23,242 nucleotides of DNA from positions 1-23,242 of the forward strand of contig QHUQ01000157.1 in the NCBI GenBank assembly GCA_003221985.1, in the 5' to 3' direction. Position numbers and translations under genes: made by a program. Of this stretch, positions 14,924 to 22,018 are shown in pieces. The stretch's first letter is position 1. Each line of letters starts with the position of its first letter. The notes below the pieces were generated by a model. It was given only the letters and a program-made list of their open reading frames with translations, was not told where the DNA came from and did no database searches. Origin of the DNA: Gemmatimonadota bacterium (GTDB taxonomy: Bacteria > Gemmatimonadota > Gemmatimonadetes > Gemmatimonadales > GWC2-71-9).

Positions 14924-15005
14924 TGGACTACTGGACGCCCAGACGCAGCAGACGCCGCAGGTCAACGCGGGTCGAAAGGCGACCGGAAAAACAAACAAAA
15001 CACCG

Positions 15006-15063
15006 TAGATTTGTGCTGTCAATGAAGATCGATGCCGCAAAGACGACGCGCGCCGCGCTGTAG
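15006..15063 (+). other. Candidate promoter box and 13-codon leader ORF ahead of the uronate operon
   Basis: TAGATT at 15006-15011 lies 10 nt before an ATG at 15022 that opens a 13-codon frame (MKIDAAKTTRAAL, TAG at 15061-15063). The frame is the same as that of the downstream reductase, whose open frame restarts directly after this TAG. It may be a leader peptide, the eroded true N-terminus of the reductase, or chance. The rest of the 14924-15117 gap shows no gene. Confidence 0.3.
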
Positions 15064-15174
15064 TACTGCGCACCTTGGCAACGACCCGCGAGACGCGAGG
15101 CGAGGATTCCTCCCACCCTGACTCATGCCTACTGGCCGGACAGCACGTACCGCCGACGGGAGCTCCCGGAGCGC

Positions 15175-16410
15175 GTGCTTCAGTTCGGCACCGGCATGCT
15201 GCTGCGCGCGTTGTGCGCGGCGTCCGTCGACGCCGCGAACCGGGCGGGAGCGTTCAACGGCCGGATCGTGGTCGTGCAGAGCACGCCGCATGGGCACGCG
15301 CGGACGATCAACGCACAAGATGGTTTGTTCACGCTGGTGGAACGCGGCTTGCAGAACGGCGCCGCGGTCGAGCGGAGCCGTCTGATCGGGTCGCTCTCGC
15401 GCGCGCTCGTCGCCGACGCCGAGTGGGACGCGGTGTGCGAGGTCGCGGCGCGGCCGGAACTTCAGGTGATCGTGAGCAACGTAACTGAGGCTGGCTTCCG
15501 GCTGGAGGCGGGCTTCCCCGCTCGCCTGACCGATGTGCTGCGCGCCCGGTTCGAGCACCTGCCCGACGGCCCGCCATTGTTCGTGATCCCCACCGAGCTG
15601 GTCCCCGATAACGGACCGCGGCTCGCCGCGATGGTGGATGCGGTAGCGCGCGAAGGAGATCGTAGCAACGAATTCCGCACATGGCGCTCGGCTCACGTCC
15701 GGTTTTGCTCTTCCCTCGTGGATCGCATCACGACCGGCGCTCCCCCGCCCGACCAGCGCGCAGACATCGAGGCCGGCCTGGGATATGCGGATGCGCTGCT
15801 CACCCTTGCAGAGCCATACTCTCTCTGGGCGATCGAGGGCGACCCACTTGCGCTGCGAACGGCGTTTCCCATCGACGGGAATCCCGAGTCGGTAGTATTC
15901 GCGCCCGACATCGGCTTCTACGAAGAGCGCAAGCTCCGCCTCCTGAACGCGACCCATACCGCGATGGCGCCGCTCGCGCTCCTGGCGGGCGTGCGGACGG
16001 TTCGCGAGGCGGTCGAGCATCCGCGGCTGGGGGCGTTCCTGCGGCGGGTCCTGTTCGACGAGATCATCCCGGCCACCGACCTGCCGGCCGACGCGGCAGA
16101 GCACTTCGCCCAGTCGGTCGTGGAGCGCTTCCGGAACCCGTGGCTCGAGCACGAGTGGCGCGTGATCCTGACGAATCAGGAAACCAAGATGCGGATTCGG
16201 GTGGTGCCGCTCATCGTCTCGTTCGGACAGCGGCGGGAGCGCGCGCCGAGGGGCCTGGCGCTCGCCTGCGCCGCGCACCTCGCCCTCCTAAAACTGCCGG
16301 TCGATTCGCTCGCGGAAGCGTCGCTGCTCCCCGACTTCGTCGAGGCCACGACGCGCTGGATGCGGGTGCTCGAGCACGAGGGTGTCGAGGCGGCGCTCGC
16401 CCATGACTGA
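15175..16410 (+). CDS. Tagaturonate/fructuronate reductase (UxaB/UxuB-like, long-chain polyol dehydrogenase family)
   Basis: This NAD-dependent oxidoreductase of the mannitol dehydrogenase family should interconvert a 5-keto-aldonate (tagaturonate or fructuronate) and altronate or mannonate. The Rossmann start is LQFGTGMLLRAL, immediately after the listed GTG. VIVSNVTEAGF and IPTELVPDNG follow, and the catalytic set K253, N258 and H261 (K-x4-N-x2-H in KLRLLNATH) is intact, with FDEIIP nearby. The GTG at 15175 is the first standard start, but conserved-looking sequence (YWPDSTYRRRELPERV) extends upstream in frame to about CTG 15118, so the real N-terminus is uncertain. The EIIP region looks closer to UxaB, while the mannonate dehydratase partner suggests fructuronate. 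It overlaps eda by 8 bp. Confidence 0.85.
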   Translation: MLQFGTGMLLRALCAASVDAANRAGAFNGRIVVVQSTPHGHARTINAQDGLFTLVERGLQNGAAVERSRLIGSLSRALVADAEWDAVCEVAARPELQVIVSNVTEAGFRLEAGFPARLTDVLRARFEHLPDGPPLFVIPTELVPDNGPRLAAMVDAVAREGDRSNEFRTWRSAHVRFCSSLVDRITTGAPPPDQRADIEAGLGYADALLTLAEPYSLWAIEGDPLALRTAFPIDGNPESVVFAPDIGFYEERKLRLLNATHTAMAPLALLAGVRTVREAVEHPRLGAFLRRVLFDEIIPATDLPADAAEHFAQSVVERFRNPWLEHEWRVILTNQETKMRIRVVPLIVSFGQRRERAPRGLALACAAHLALLKLPVDSLAEASLLPDFVEATTRWMRVLEHEGVEAALAHD

Positions 16411-17035
16411 GCCCTGGCTCGCCAGCGGAGTGATCGCGGTCGTGCGGCTGCCGCAGTCGGCCGACCTCCGCGGCGTCGCGGCCGCGCTCGCGGCTGGGGG
16501 CGTGACAGCCGTGGAGATCACGCTGACGACGCCGGGCGCGCTGGAGGCGATCGCCGGGCTCGCGTCGGAGCCGGAGCTCAAGGGATGCTTGATCGGAGCA
16601 GGGACAGTGCTCGACGTGAAGGCCGCCCGCGACGTCATCGCTCGCGGAGCGCGTTTCGTGGTGAGCCCCGCGTTGGATCGCTTCGTCGTTCGCTACTGTC
16701 GCGACCACCACGTCCCGTGTTTGCCCGGGGCGTTTTCACCGACGGAGCTGCACGAGGCGTGGCGCGCCGGCGCAACGGCGGTCAAGCTGTTCCCGGCGTC
16801 GACCATCGGCTCCCGGTACCTGCAAGAGGTGCTCGCGCCCCTGCCCTTCCTGCGCGTGGTTCCTTCGGGAGGCGTGTCGCTCGAGAACGCCGGTGAGTGG
16901 ATCCAGGCGGGCGCGGCCGCCGTGAGCGTGGGTGGCGCGCTGGTCACCGCGGCGCTCGTCCGAGCGGCGGCTTGGCCCGAGCTGACGCGCCGAGCCCACG
17001 CGCTGGTGGACGCCGTGGCGGCCGCCCGGCCGTGA
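16403..17035 (+). CDS. eda: KDPG aldolase (2-keto-3-deoxy-6-phosphogluconate aldolase)
   Basis: This 210-residue class I aldolase splits 2-keto-3-deoxy-6-phosphogluconate to pyruvate and glyceraldehyde-3-phosphate, the last step of hexuronate and Entner-Doudoroff breakdown. The family residues are present: GVIAVVRL at the start, E38 in AVEITLTTPGA, GAGTVLD, and the Schiff-base lysine K128 in ATAVKLFPAS. The phosphate-binding PSGGVSLEN and AVSVGGALV loops follow. It is of normal length. The ATG at 16403 overlaps the reductase stop by 8 bp, and its stop overlaps the kinase GTG (GTGA), so the genes are co-translated. It could also accept KDPGal; this cannot be told from sequence. Confidence 0.92.
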   Translation: MTEPWLASGVIAVVRLPQSADLRGVAAALAAGGVTAVEITLTTPGALEAIAGLASEPELKGCLIGAGTVLDVKAARDVIARGARFVVSPALDRFVVRYCRDHHVPCLPGAFSPTELHEAWRAGATAVKLFPASTIGSRYLQEVLAPLPFLRVVPSGGVSLENAGEWIQAGAAAVSVGGALVTAALVRAAAWPELTRRAHALVDAVAAARP

Positions 17036-18018
17036 ACGCGACCGCGCGAGTCGTCACGTTCGGCGAGATGCTGCTGCGGCTCAGCCCGCCGGGCGAGCAG
17101 CGGCTGTTCGATTCGCCGGAGCTGCAGACGTTTTTCGGCGGGGCGGAGGCGAACGTCGCGGTCGCGTTGACCCACCTGGGGCTCGAAGCCGACTACGTGA
17201 CGCGCCTGCCCGAAGGCCCCCTCGGCGACGCCGCTCTCGATGCGCTGCGACGCGAAGGCGTCGGGACCGGGTCGATCCTGCGCGCCGGGGCGGGCACGCG
17301 GCTGGGGCTCTACTTCGTGGAGCCCGGCGCGGACCTGCGCACGATGCGCGTGGTGTACGATCGCGCGGGCTCGGCGCTCGCCCAGATCAATCCCGGCGAG
17401 ATCGACTGGACGCGCGTCCTGGCGGGCGCAGCCTGGTTCCACTCCACCGGCATCACGCCCGCGCTCGGGGACGGACCGGCCGCGTCGCTGGCGCGCGCCA
17501 TCGCGAGCGCCCGCGCCGCGCACGTGCCGGTCAGCCTCGACCTGAACTATCGGGAGGCCCTGTGGCACGGCCGGGACCCGCGGGGGGCGATCGAGCCTCT
17601 CGCGGGCCAAGCCGATGTCCTGATCGGCAACCGCGAGGCCGTACGCGCGTTGCTCGGCGTGGACGCGGACGGCGACGCGCTCGGGCCGCTCCTAGCCGAG
17701 CGCTACGGCAGCCGCTTCATCGCGATCACGCAGCGGGAGATCCTGGGCGCGCGCGAGCAAGCCTGGAGCGCCACGCTCTACGATGCCGCGACCAGCTCGC
17801 TCGCGCGCAGCCGACGACATGTCGTACAGGTCGTGGATCGCGTCGGCGGGGGGGACAGCTTCGCGGCGGGGTTGATCGCCGCGCTGCTGGGCAAGCAGGC
17901 GCCGGCCGCCGCGTTGGAATTCGCGGTCGCGGCAGGCGCCCTGAAGCTCGCCGTCCCCGGCGACTTCGGCCGCGCTACAGCCGCCGAGATCGAGCAGCTG
18001 GTGCATCAGTGTACATGA
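17032..18018 (+). CDS. kdgK: 2-keto-3-deoxygluconate kinase (PfkB family)
   Basis: This 328-residue sugar kinase of the PfkB/ribokinase family is assigned to 2-keto-3-deoxygluconate because of its operon partners. GTG at 17032 starts the conserved VVTFGEMLLRLSPPG. The substrate-binding motif FFGGAEANVAVALTHLG is at about 34-50. The catalytic base is D275 in VDRVGGGDSFAAGL, and LDLNYREALW precedes it. A run of seven G (17848-17854) encodes the GGG before D275. It overlaps eda by 4 bp and the mannonate dehydratase by 4 bp. It makes the KDPG that the adjacent aldolase cleaves. Fructokinase activity is the main alternative, but GGAEANVA and context favour KDG. Confidence 0.9.
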   Translation: MNATARVVTFGEMLLRLSPPGEQRLFDSPELQTFFGGAEANVAVALTHLGLEADYVTRLPEGPLGDAALDALRREGVGTGSILRAGAGTRLGLYFVEPGADLRTMRVVYDRAGSALAQINPGEIDWTRVLAGAAWFHSTGITPALGDGPAASLARAIASARAAHVPVSLDLNYREALWHGRDPRGAIEPLAGQADVLIGNREAVRALLGVDADGDALGPLLAERYGSRFIAITQREILGAREQAWSATLYDAATSSLARSRRHVVQVVDRVGGGDSFAAGLIAALLGKQAPAAALEFAVAAGALKLAVPGDFGRATAAEIEQLVHQCT

Positions 18019-19046
18019 CGTTCCGTTGGTTCGGTCCCACCGATCCCATCCCGCTGACCCATATCCGGCAGATCCCCGGCGTCCGGGGCGTGGTCAGCGC
18101 GCTGTACGACGTTCCCGTCGGCGCGGCCTGGCCGCGCGAGCAGCTCGAGCGGCTGCGCGGGGATATCGACGCGGCCGGGCTCACGCTCGCAGTTGTCGAG
18201 AGCATCCCCGTGCACGAGGACATCAAACTCGGCCGTCCCACGCGTGACCGGCTCATCGCGAACTATTGCGAGAGTGTGCGGGCGATGGGTGACCTCGGGA
18301 TTTCCGTCCTGTGCTACAACTTCATGCCCGTGTTCGACTGGATGCGCACGGACCTCGCGATGCCGCTGCCGGACGGCTCGACCGCACTCGCCTACGACGA
18401 CCGCGCGCTCGCCCGCGTCGATCTCGCGCGCGGCACGGGCGATCTGCCCGGGTGGGCCGCGGCCTACGGACCCGGAGAGCTGCAGGCGCTGCTCGCTGCT
18501 TACCGCGACGTCGACGCCGAACGCTTGTGGGACCATCTAGCCTACTTCCTCGAGCGGGTGGTGCCGGTCGCCGAGGAAGCCGGGGTCCGGATGGCGATCC
18601 ACCCCGACGATCCACCCTGGTCCATCTTCGGATTGCCGCGGATCATCTGCCGCAGCGCGGACCTGGAGCGGCTGGTGCGGCTCGTCGACCGGCCGGCGAA
18701 CGGCGTGACCTTCTGCACGGGGTCGCTCGGCGCGCGGCCCGACAACCACCTCCCCGCCATGGCCCGTGGCCTCGGCGCGATGGGGCGAATCCATTTCGCC
18801 CACTGCCGTAACGTGCGCATCACGGGTGAGCGTCAGTTCCACGAGACGCCGCATCCCTCCGCCTTGGGCGGCGTGGACCTGGGCGAGGTGTTGCGGGCGC
18901 TGCGCGACACGGGATTTGCCGGCCCGATGCGTCCGGATCACGGCCGGATGATATGGGGCGAGCGGGGCCGACCGGGCTACGGGCTCTACGATCGCGCACT
19001 CGGCGCGATGTACCTGCAGGGGCTGTGGGAGGGGCTGAACGGGTGA
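18015..19046 (+). CDS. uxuA: D-mannonate dehydratase
   Basis: This 343-residue metal-dependent dehydratase converts D-mannonate to 2-keto-3-deoxygluconate. The family's start MTFRWFGPTDPIPLTHIRQIPG is clear, and the metal ligands are visible: H196 (IHPDDPP), C234 (TFCTGSLGARPDN), H263 (HFAHCRNV), and D308-H309 (MRPDHGRMIWGE). ATG at 18015 overlaps the KDG kinase stop (ATGA); a GTG at 18009 is a possible alternative. Reductase, dehydratase, kinase and aldolase together make a full chain from a 5-keto-hexuronate to central metabolism. Uronate isomerase (uxaC) is not in the window. Confidence 0.95.
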   Translation: MTFRWFGPTDPIPLTHIRQIPGVRGVVSALYDVPVGAAWPREQLERLRGDIDAAGLTLAVVESIPVHEDIKLGRPTRDRLIANYCESVRAMGDLGISVLCYNFMPVFDWMRTDLAMPLPDGSTALAYDDRALARVDLARGTGDLPGWAAAYGPGELQALLAAYRDVDAERLWDHLAYFLERVVPVAEEAGVRMAIHPDDPPWSIFGLPRIICRSADLERLVRLVDRPANGVTFCTGSLGARPDNHLPAMARGLGAMGRIHFAHCRNVRITGERQFHETPHPSALGGVDLGEVLRALRDTGFAGPMRPDHGRMIWGERGRPGYGLYDRALGAMYLQGLWEGLNG

Positions 19047-19063
19047 CGACGGCGACTTCCTCA

Positions 19064-19080
19064 CACTCACGATGTGAGTG
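19064..19080. promoter_or_regulatory. Perfect 7-3-7 dyad just upstream of the FAH-family gene
   Basis: CACTCAC-GAT-GTGAGTG is a perfect inverted repeat placed directly before the ATG at 19081, in the 34-bp gap after uxuA. It could be an operator for a dimeric regulator, or a small hairpin hiding the start region. No regulator gene is adjacent. Confidence 0.4.
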
Positions 19081-19407
19081 ATGAAACTCATTCGATTCGG
19101 GGAACCGGGAAAGGAGCGGCCGGGACTCATCCTGACCGATGGCCGGCGCGTGGACGTCTCCGTGTTCGGTGCGGATTACGACGAGACTTTTTTCGGGTCG
19201 GGCGGCCTCGAGCGGCTGCGGCGCTGGCTCGCAGGGGACGGTCGCTCAGCACCGGCGGTGAACGACGACGTCCGACTGGGACCACCGATCGTCCGACCGA
19301 GCAAGATCGTCTGCATCGGGTTGAACTATCGCGATCACGCCAAGGAAACCGGGCAGGCGCTGCCGACGGAGCCGGTCCTGTTCTTCAAAGCCACGGCCAG
19401 TGGGTGA
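19081..19407 (+). pseudogene. Fumarylacetoacetate hydrolase family gene, N-terminal fragment
   Basis: ATG at 19081 opens the N-terminal part of an FAH-family hydrolase: [20 protein letters not shown], then the family strand [17 protein letters not shown], then [11 protein letters not shown]. In intact members the text after FFKAT continues through SAIVGP, the metal-binding E-x-E strand and the D-containing NDxSxR strand. Here it stops two codons later (TGA at 19405-19407), and the +2 frame resumes at GQWVKGKS. About 60-75 codons therefore seem lost at about 19395, including the metal ligands. Relatives in sugar operons cleave diketo-deoxy-sugar acids or lactone products. As written the gene cannot be active. 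Confidence 0.85.
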
Positions 19408-19796
19408 AAGGCAAGAGCTGCGATACCTTCGCGCCTCTCGGCCCATTTCTCGCGACGCCGGACGGCAAGAGCTGCGATACCTTCGCGCCTCTCGGCCCAT
19501 TTCTCGCGACGCCGGACGAGATCCCCGACGTGCACAACCTTGGCATGTGGCTCAAGGTCAATGGCGAGACCAAGCAATCGGGCTCGACGAAGGACTTGGT
19601 CTTCGACGTCCCGGCCCTCGTGAGCTATGTCAGCCAGTTCATGACGCTCCTCCCTGGCGACGTCATCTCGACCGGCACGCCCGCCGGCGTAGGGCTCGGC
19701 CAAAAGCCGCCGCGCTTCCTCGCCGACGGCGACGTGGTCGAGCTCGGCATCGAGGGCCTCGGCTCCTCGCGACAACGCCTCCGTGCCTACCGTTAA
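19395..19796 (+). pseudogene. Fumarylacetoacetate hydrolase family gene, C-terminal fragment with internal duplication
   Basis: This frame begins [18 protein letters not shown], the typical mid-region of FAH-family proteins. It continues NLGMWLKVNGETKQSGST, VSYVSQFMTLLPGDVISTGTPAGVGLGQKPPRFL and GDVVELGIEGLG to the normal C-terminus. The 18-residue unit GKSCDTFAPLGPFLATPD is present twice in a row because of an exact 54-bp tandem duplication. It has no start of its own and belongs with the fragment at 19081. Its stop TAA (19794-19796) overlaps the stop of the convergent isomerase gene (19793-19795 on the other strand). Pathway role is inferred from the operon only. Confidence 0.85.
19410..19517 (+). 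repeat. Exact 54-bp tandem duplication inside the FAH-family gene
   Basis: Two identical 54-bp copies lie at 19410-19463 and 19464-19517, both beginning GGCAAGAGCTGCGATACC. The unit is 18 codons, so it keeps frame. It begins 15 bp after the frame-breaking junction in the same gene. The identity implies a very recent event or an assembly or read artefact. Confidence 0.97.
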
Positions 19797-20719
19797 CGAC
19801 CACCTACCCCTGCCCCACGCAGATACCCGCCTGCGACGTCAGCGAACTGCGCGAACGCCACCTCCGGCTCCTCGATCTCCGGATGCCACCGCTTCTCCCA
19901 CTCGAAATTGTAGTAGCCGCGATACCCCAGCTTCACCAGCGCCTCGATCTGCCGCTGTACCGGCACCTGGCCCGTGCCGGTCAGCACGTACCGGCGACCA
20001 CCCTCCGTCGCCGCGGGGACGGAGTCCTTGAGATGCACGTGCCGGATGTAGCGGCCCAGCTGCCGCACCGTGTCCTCGGGCTCTTCCTTGCCCGACACGA
20101 ATGTGTGGTGCGCGTCCCAGAGCAGCGCCACGTTCGGTGAGTCGGCCTTCGTGAGGATGTCGAGCAGCGCCGGCGAATCGGTGAAGTCGCCATGGGACTC
20201 GATGACGACGGTAACGTTCTTTCCGCGCGCGTAGTGCCCGAGGGTGCGCAAGCCCGCGGCGACGTGCGCCAGCATCTCGCCGCGCGGTACGCCCTCGACA
20301 TAATTGTTGCCGAAGACGCGCACATAGGGCGCGCCCAGCGCGTGCGCCAAGTCGATGCACCGGTGTGCTTCGTCGAGCTGCGCTGCGTGCTTGGCGGGGT
20401 CCATCTCATGCATGTGCGCCGACGCATCGACGGTAGGGACGACGAGCTCGTGCGCCGCGAGCTGCCGCTTCGCCTCGCTCAAGTGCTCGCCTGTCAGCTC
20501 CGGGACCTTCGTGAGATCCAGCTCTTTCAGTATCCCGCGCAGCTCGACGGCGGCGTAGCCGCGCGCGGCCGCGAAGTCGAGGATCTGCGGCCAACTCCAC
20601 TGCGGGCACCCCAGCGTCGAGAAGCCGAGGGGTAGGCGGGCCTGGCTGGACACCAGGCGCGTGTAGCGGGCAACGAGCAGTGCGGCGGATGTGCCCAAGA
20701 ATTCGCGGCGCGTCGTCAT
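19793..20719 (-). CDS. Tat-exported sugar phosphate isomerase/epimerase (AP endonuclease-2 fold)
   Basis: This 308-residue TIM-barrel protein of the xylose-isomerase-like (AP_endonuc_2) superfamily has a twin-arginine signal, TTRREFLGTSAALLVA. It is probably exported folded with its metal. The metal-site residues lie in VVIESHGDF (E), LLWDAHHTF (D and H), YIRHVHLKD (H) and YNFEWEK (E). Other blocks are LGFSTLGCPQWSWPQILDFA and YAAVELRG. ATG at 20719 overlaps the BNR gene stop by 4 bp, and the listed start opens the Tat motif. Exported members are often found with polysaccharide- or 3-keto-sugar-processing genes; the substrate here is unknown. It ends against the FAH-family gene on the other strand. 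Confidence 0.88.
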   Translation of the reverse strand: MTTRREFLGTSAALLVARYTRLVSSQARLPLGFSTLGCPQWSWPQILDFAAARGYAAVELRGILKELDLTKVPELTGEHLSEAKRQLAAHELVVPTVDASAHMHEMDPAKHAAQLDEAHRCIDLAHALGAPYVRVFGNNYVEGVPRGEMLAHVAAGLRTLGHYARGKNVTVVIESHGDFTDSPALLDILTKADSPNVALLWDAHHTFVSGKEEPEDTVRQLGRYIRHVHLKDSVPAATEGGRRYVLTGTGQVPVQRQIEALVKLGYRGYYNFEWEKRWHPEIEEPEVAFAQFADVAGGYLRGAGVGGR

Positions 20720-21600
20720 CGACCGGCTCCTTCCCGGGGTGAGGGCGGCAGGATGGTCGCGACCACGGCGGTCGTCCACTCGCCGTGGTTGTTCTTGTAG
20801 CTCCCCCGCATCCACACGACGGCGGTCCGCCGATCCGTCCACCGGGGCACGATTGGCCGCAGGTTGTCCATAGTCGAGTTGGCGGTGATGGGTTCCCAGC
20901 TCCAGGTGGCCCCGAAGTCGCGCGTGGCGCCGCGGAACAGCTCATGATGGCGCGTGCCGTCCGTCGTACTGACGAGCGGTTTGCCCATGACGGGATCCGC
21001 GTCGGTCGAGATGTAGACGACGTCGGGGTTGTTGGGATCGAGCGCGGCGAGGCCCGTGTAATCATCCTCTCCGGCATAGAGCCGCGTGCCGGCGTAGGCG
21101 ATCTCGTGCACGCGCCACGCCGATCCGTCCCAGCGGGCGTACTCGAACCGGTGGTCGAAGCCTCCCTGGCCGCGCGGCAGGCCGCGGCCGTCTTTCTGCA
21201 CGGTGAAGATCACGTACGGCCGCCGAGCCGCGTCGAGCTCGAGGTCGCACATCCACGCGACGTTGTCGGGATCGCCCTGAAACACCTTGGTCAGGTCCCA
21301 GGCGTTCAAGTCCGCCTCCGCCGTCTCGCTCAGCTTGCCACGGCGCGTTCCGTCGGACAGGTAGATGGCACCGTCGCGGATGAACGCGTGATACAGGCTG
21401 TTGTCGTAATTGCGCGGGTGGTTTTCCGTCATCACGAAGTGAATCGTGGCAACGCCGTCGAAGGCGTACTTCAGATACGGGGTGTACCCACCGCTCGTGC
21501 CGTGGGCGACCCGGCCGCCGTAATGCCAGGTGCGGCCGGTGTCGTCTGAGTATATGTAGTTCGGCTCGAGGCCTACAAATGCGCCGCTCCACTCCGTGTT
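20716..21600 (-). pseudogene. BNR_4 propeller protein, C-terminal fragment (frame broken)
   Basis: This frame carries the main body of a BNR_4 beta-propeller protein. Its Asp-box-like and family motifs include SDDTGRTWHYGG, LKYAFDGVATIHFVMTENHPRNYDNSLYH, FIRDGAIYLSDGT, LDAARRPYVIFTV and FDHRFEYARWDGSAW. It ends in TDADPVMGKPLVSTTDGTRHHELFRG and a VVWMRGSYKNNH segment. It reads openly from about 21600, but the first standard start is GTG at 21435. The signal-bearing N-terminus lies in another frame. BNR_4 members include polysaccharide lyases of ulvan type (PL24/25-like) and related carbohydrate-active proteins. The stop overlaps the Tat isomerase ATG, so the two were one operon. Confidence 0.8.
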
Positions 21601-21997
21601 GCGTATACATCGCGAGGTAGCGCCCGTCCGGCAGCGCTAGCAGGGCCGGATTATCATGGTCGTCCTGCTGCAAATGGCGATGCAACACCGTGTGCCGCGC
21701 CACACCCGACGCGAGGTCATAGACCGACACCTCCACGTTGCCCCAGTCGGGATCACGATCGTTGCGATAGTCGCCCACCGCGCGCACCGAGCCCACGATG
21801 AGCTTGCCCTCGTCCACGATAGCCCGCTCGTCCATGAACCAGGACCAGGCCCCGTTATCGTTTAACTGGATCAGGTGGCCGGCCACGTAGTTGGTCGGGA
21901 GATCCGCCGCGCGCGGCACGAACGGCGCGAGCAGGCCAACCACCACAGCGACGCAGCAGAGTCGAATCGTCCTTATGTTTCCTTCCTCCTTGCTCAT
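21590..21997 (-). pseudogene. BNR_4 propeller protein, N-terminal fragment with signal peptide
   Basis: ATG at 21997 opens a Sec-type signal (hydrophobic core LCCVAVVVGLLAPFVP, cut near PRAA). The first blade of a BNR_4 propeller follows: LNDNGAWSWFMDERAIVDEGKLIVGSV, GNVEVSVYDLASG and the hallmark QQDDHDNPALLALPDGRYLAMYTQHG. After about VER the frame turns into low-complexity Arg-rich text running to a stop at 21062. The proper continuation is in another frame from about 21579. Intact relatives have some 40-50 more residues between MYTxHG and NYxxSDDxGxTW, so this looks like an internal deletion plus frameshift. The gene starts 21 bp after the upstream isomerase stop. Confidence 0.8.
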
Positions 21998-22018
21998 CCT
22001 CTGCCCCCGGGCGGTGGC

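Noticed and set aside
19410..19517. Start of a CRISPR or VNTR array
   Set aside because: There are only two copies, directly adjacent, in frame and within a coding gene, with no spacers.
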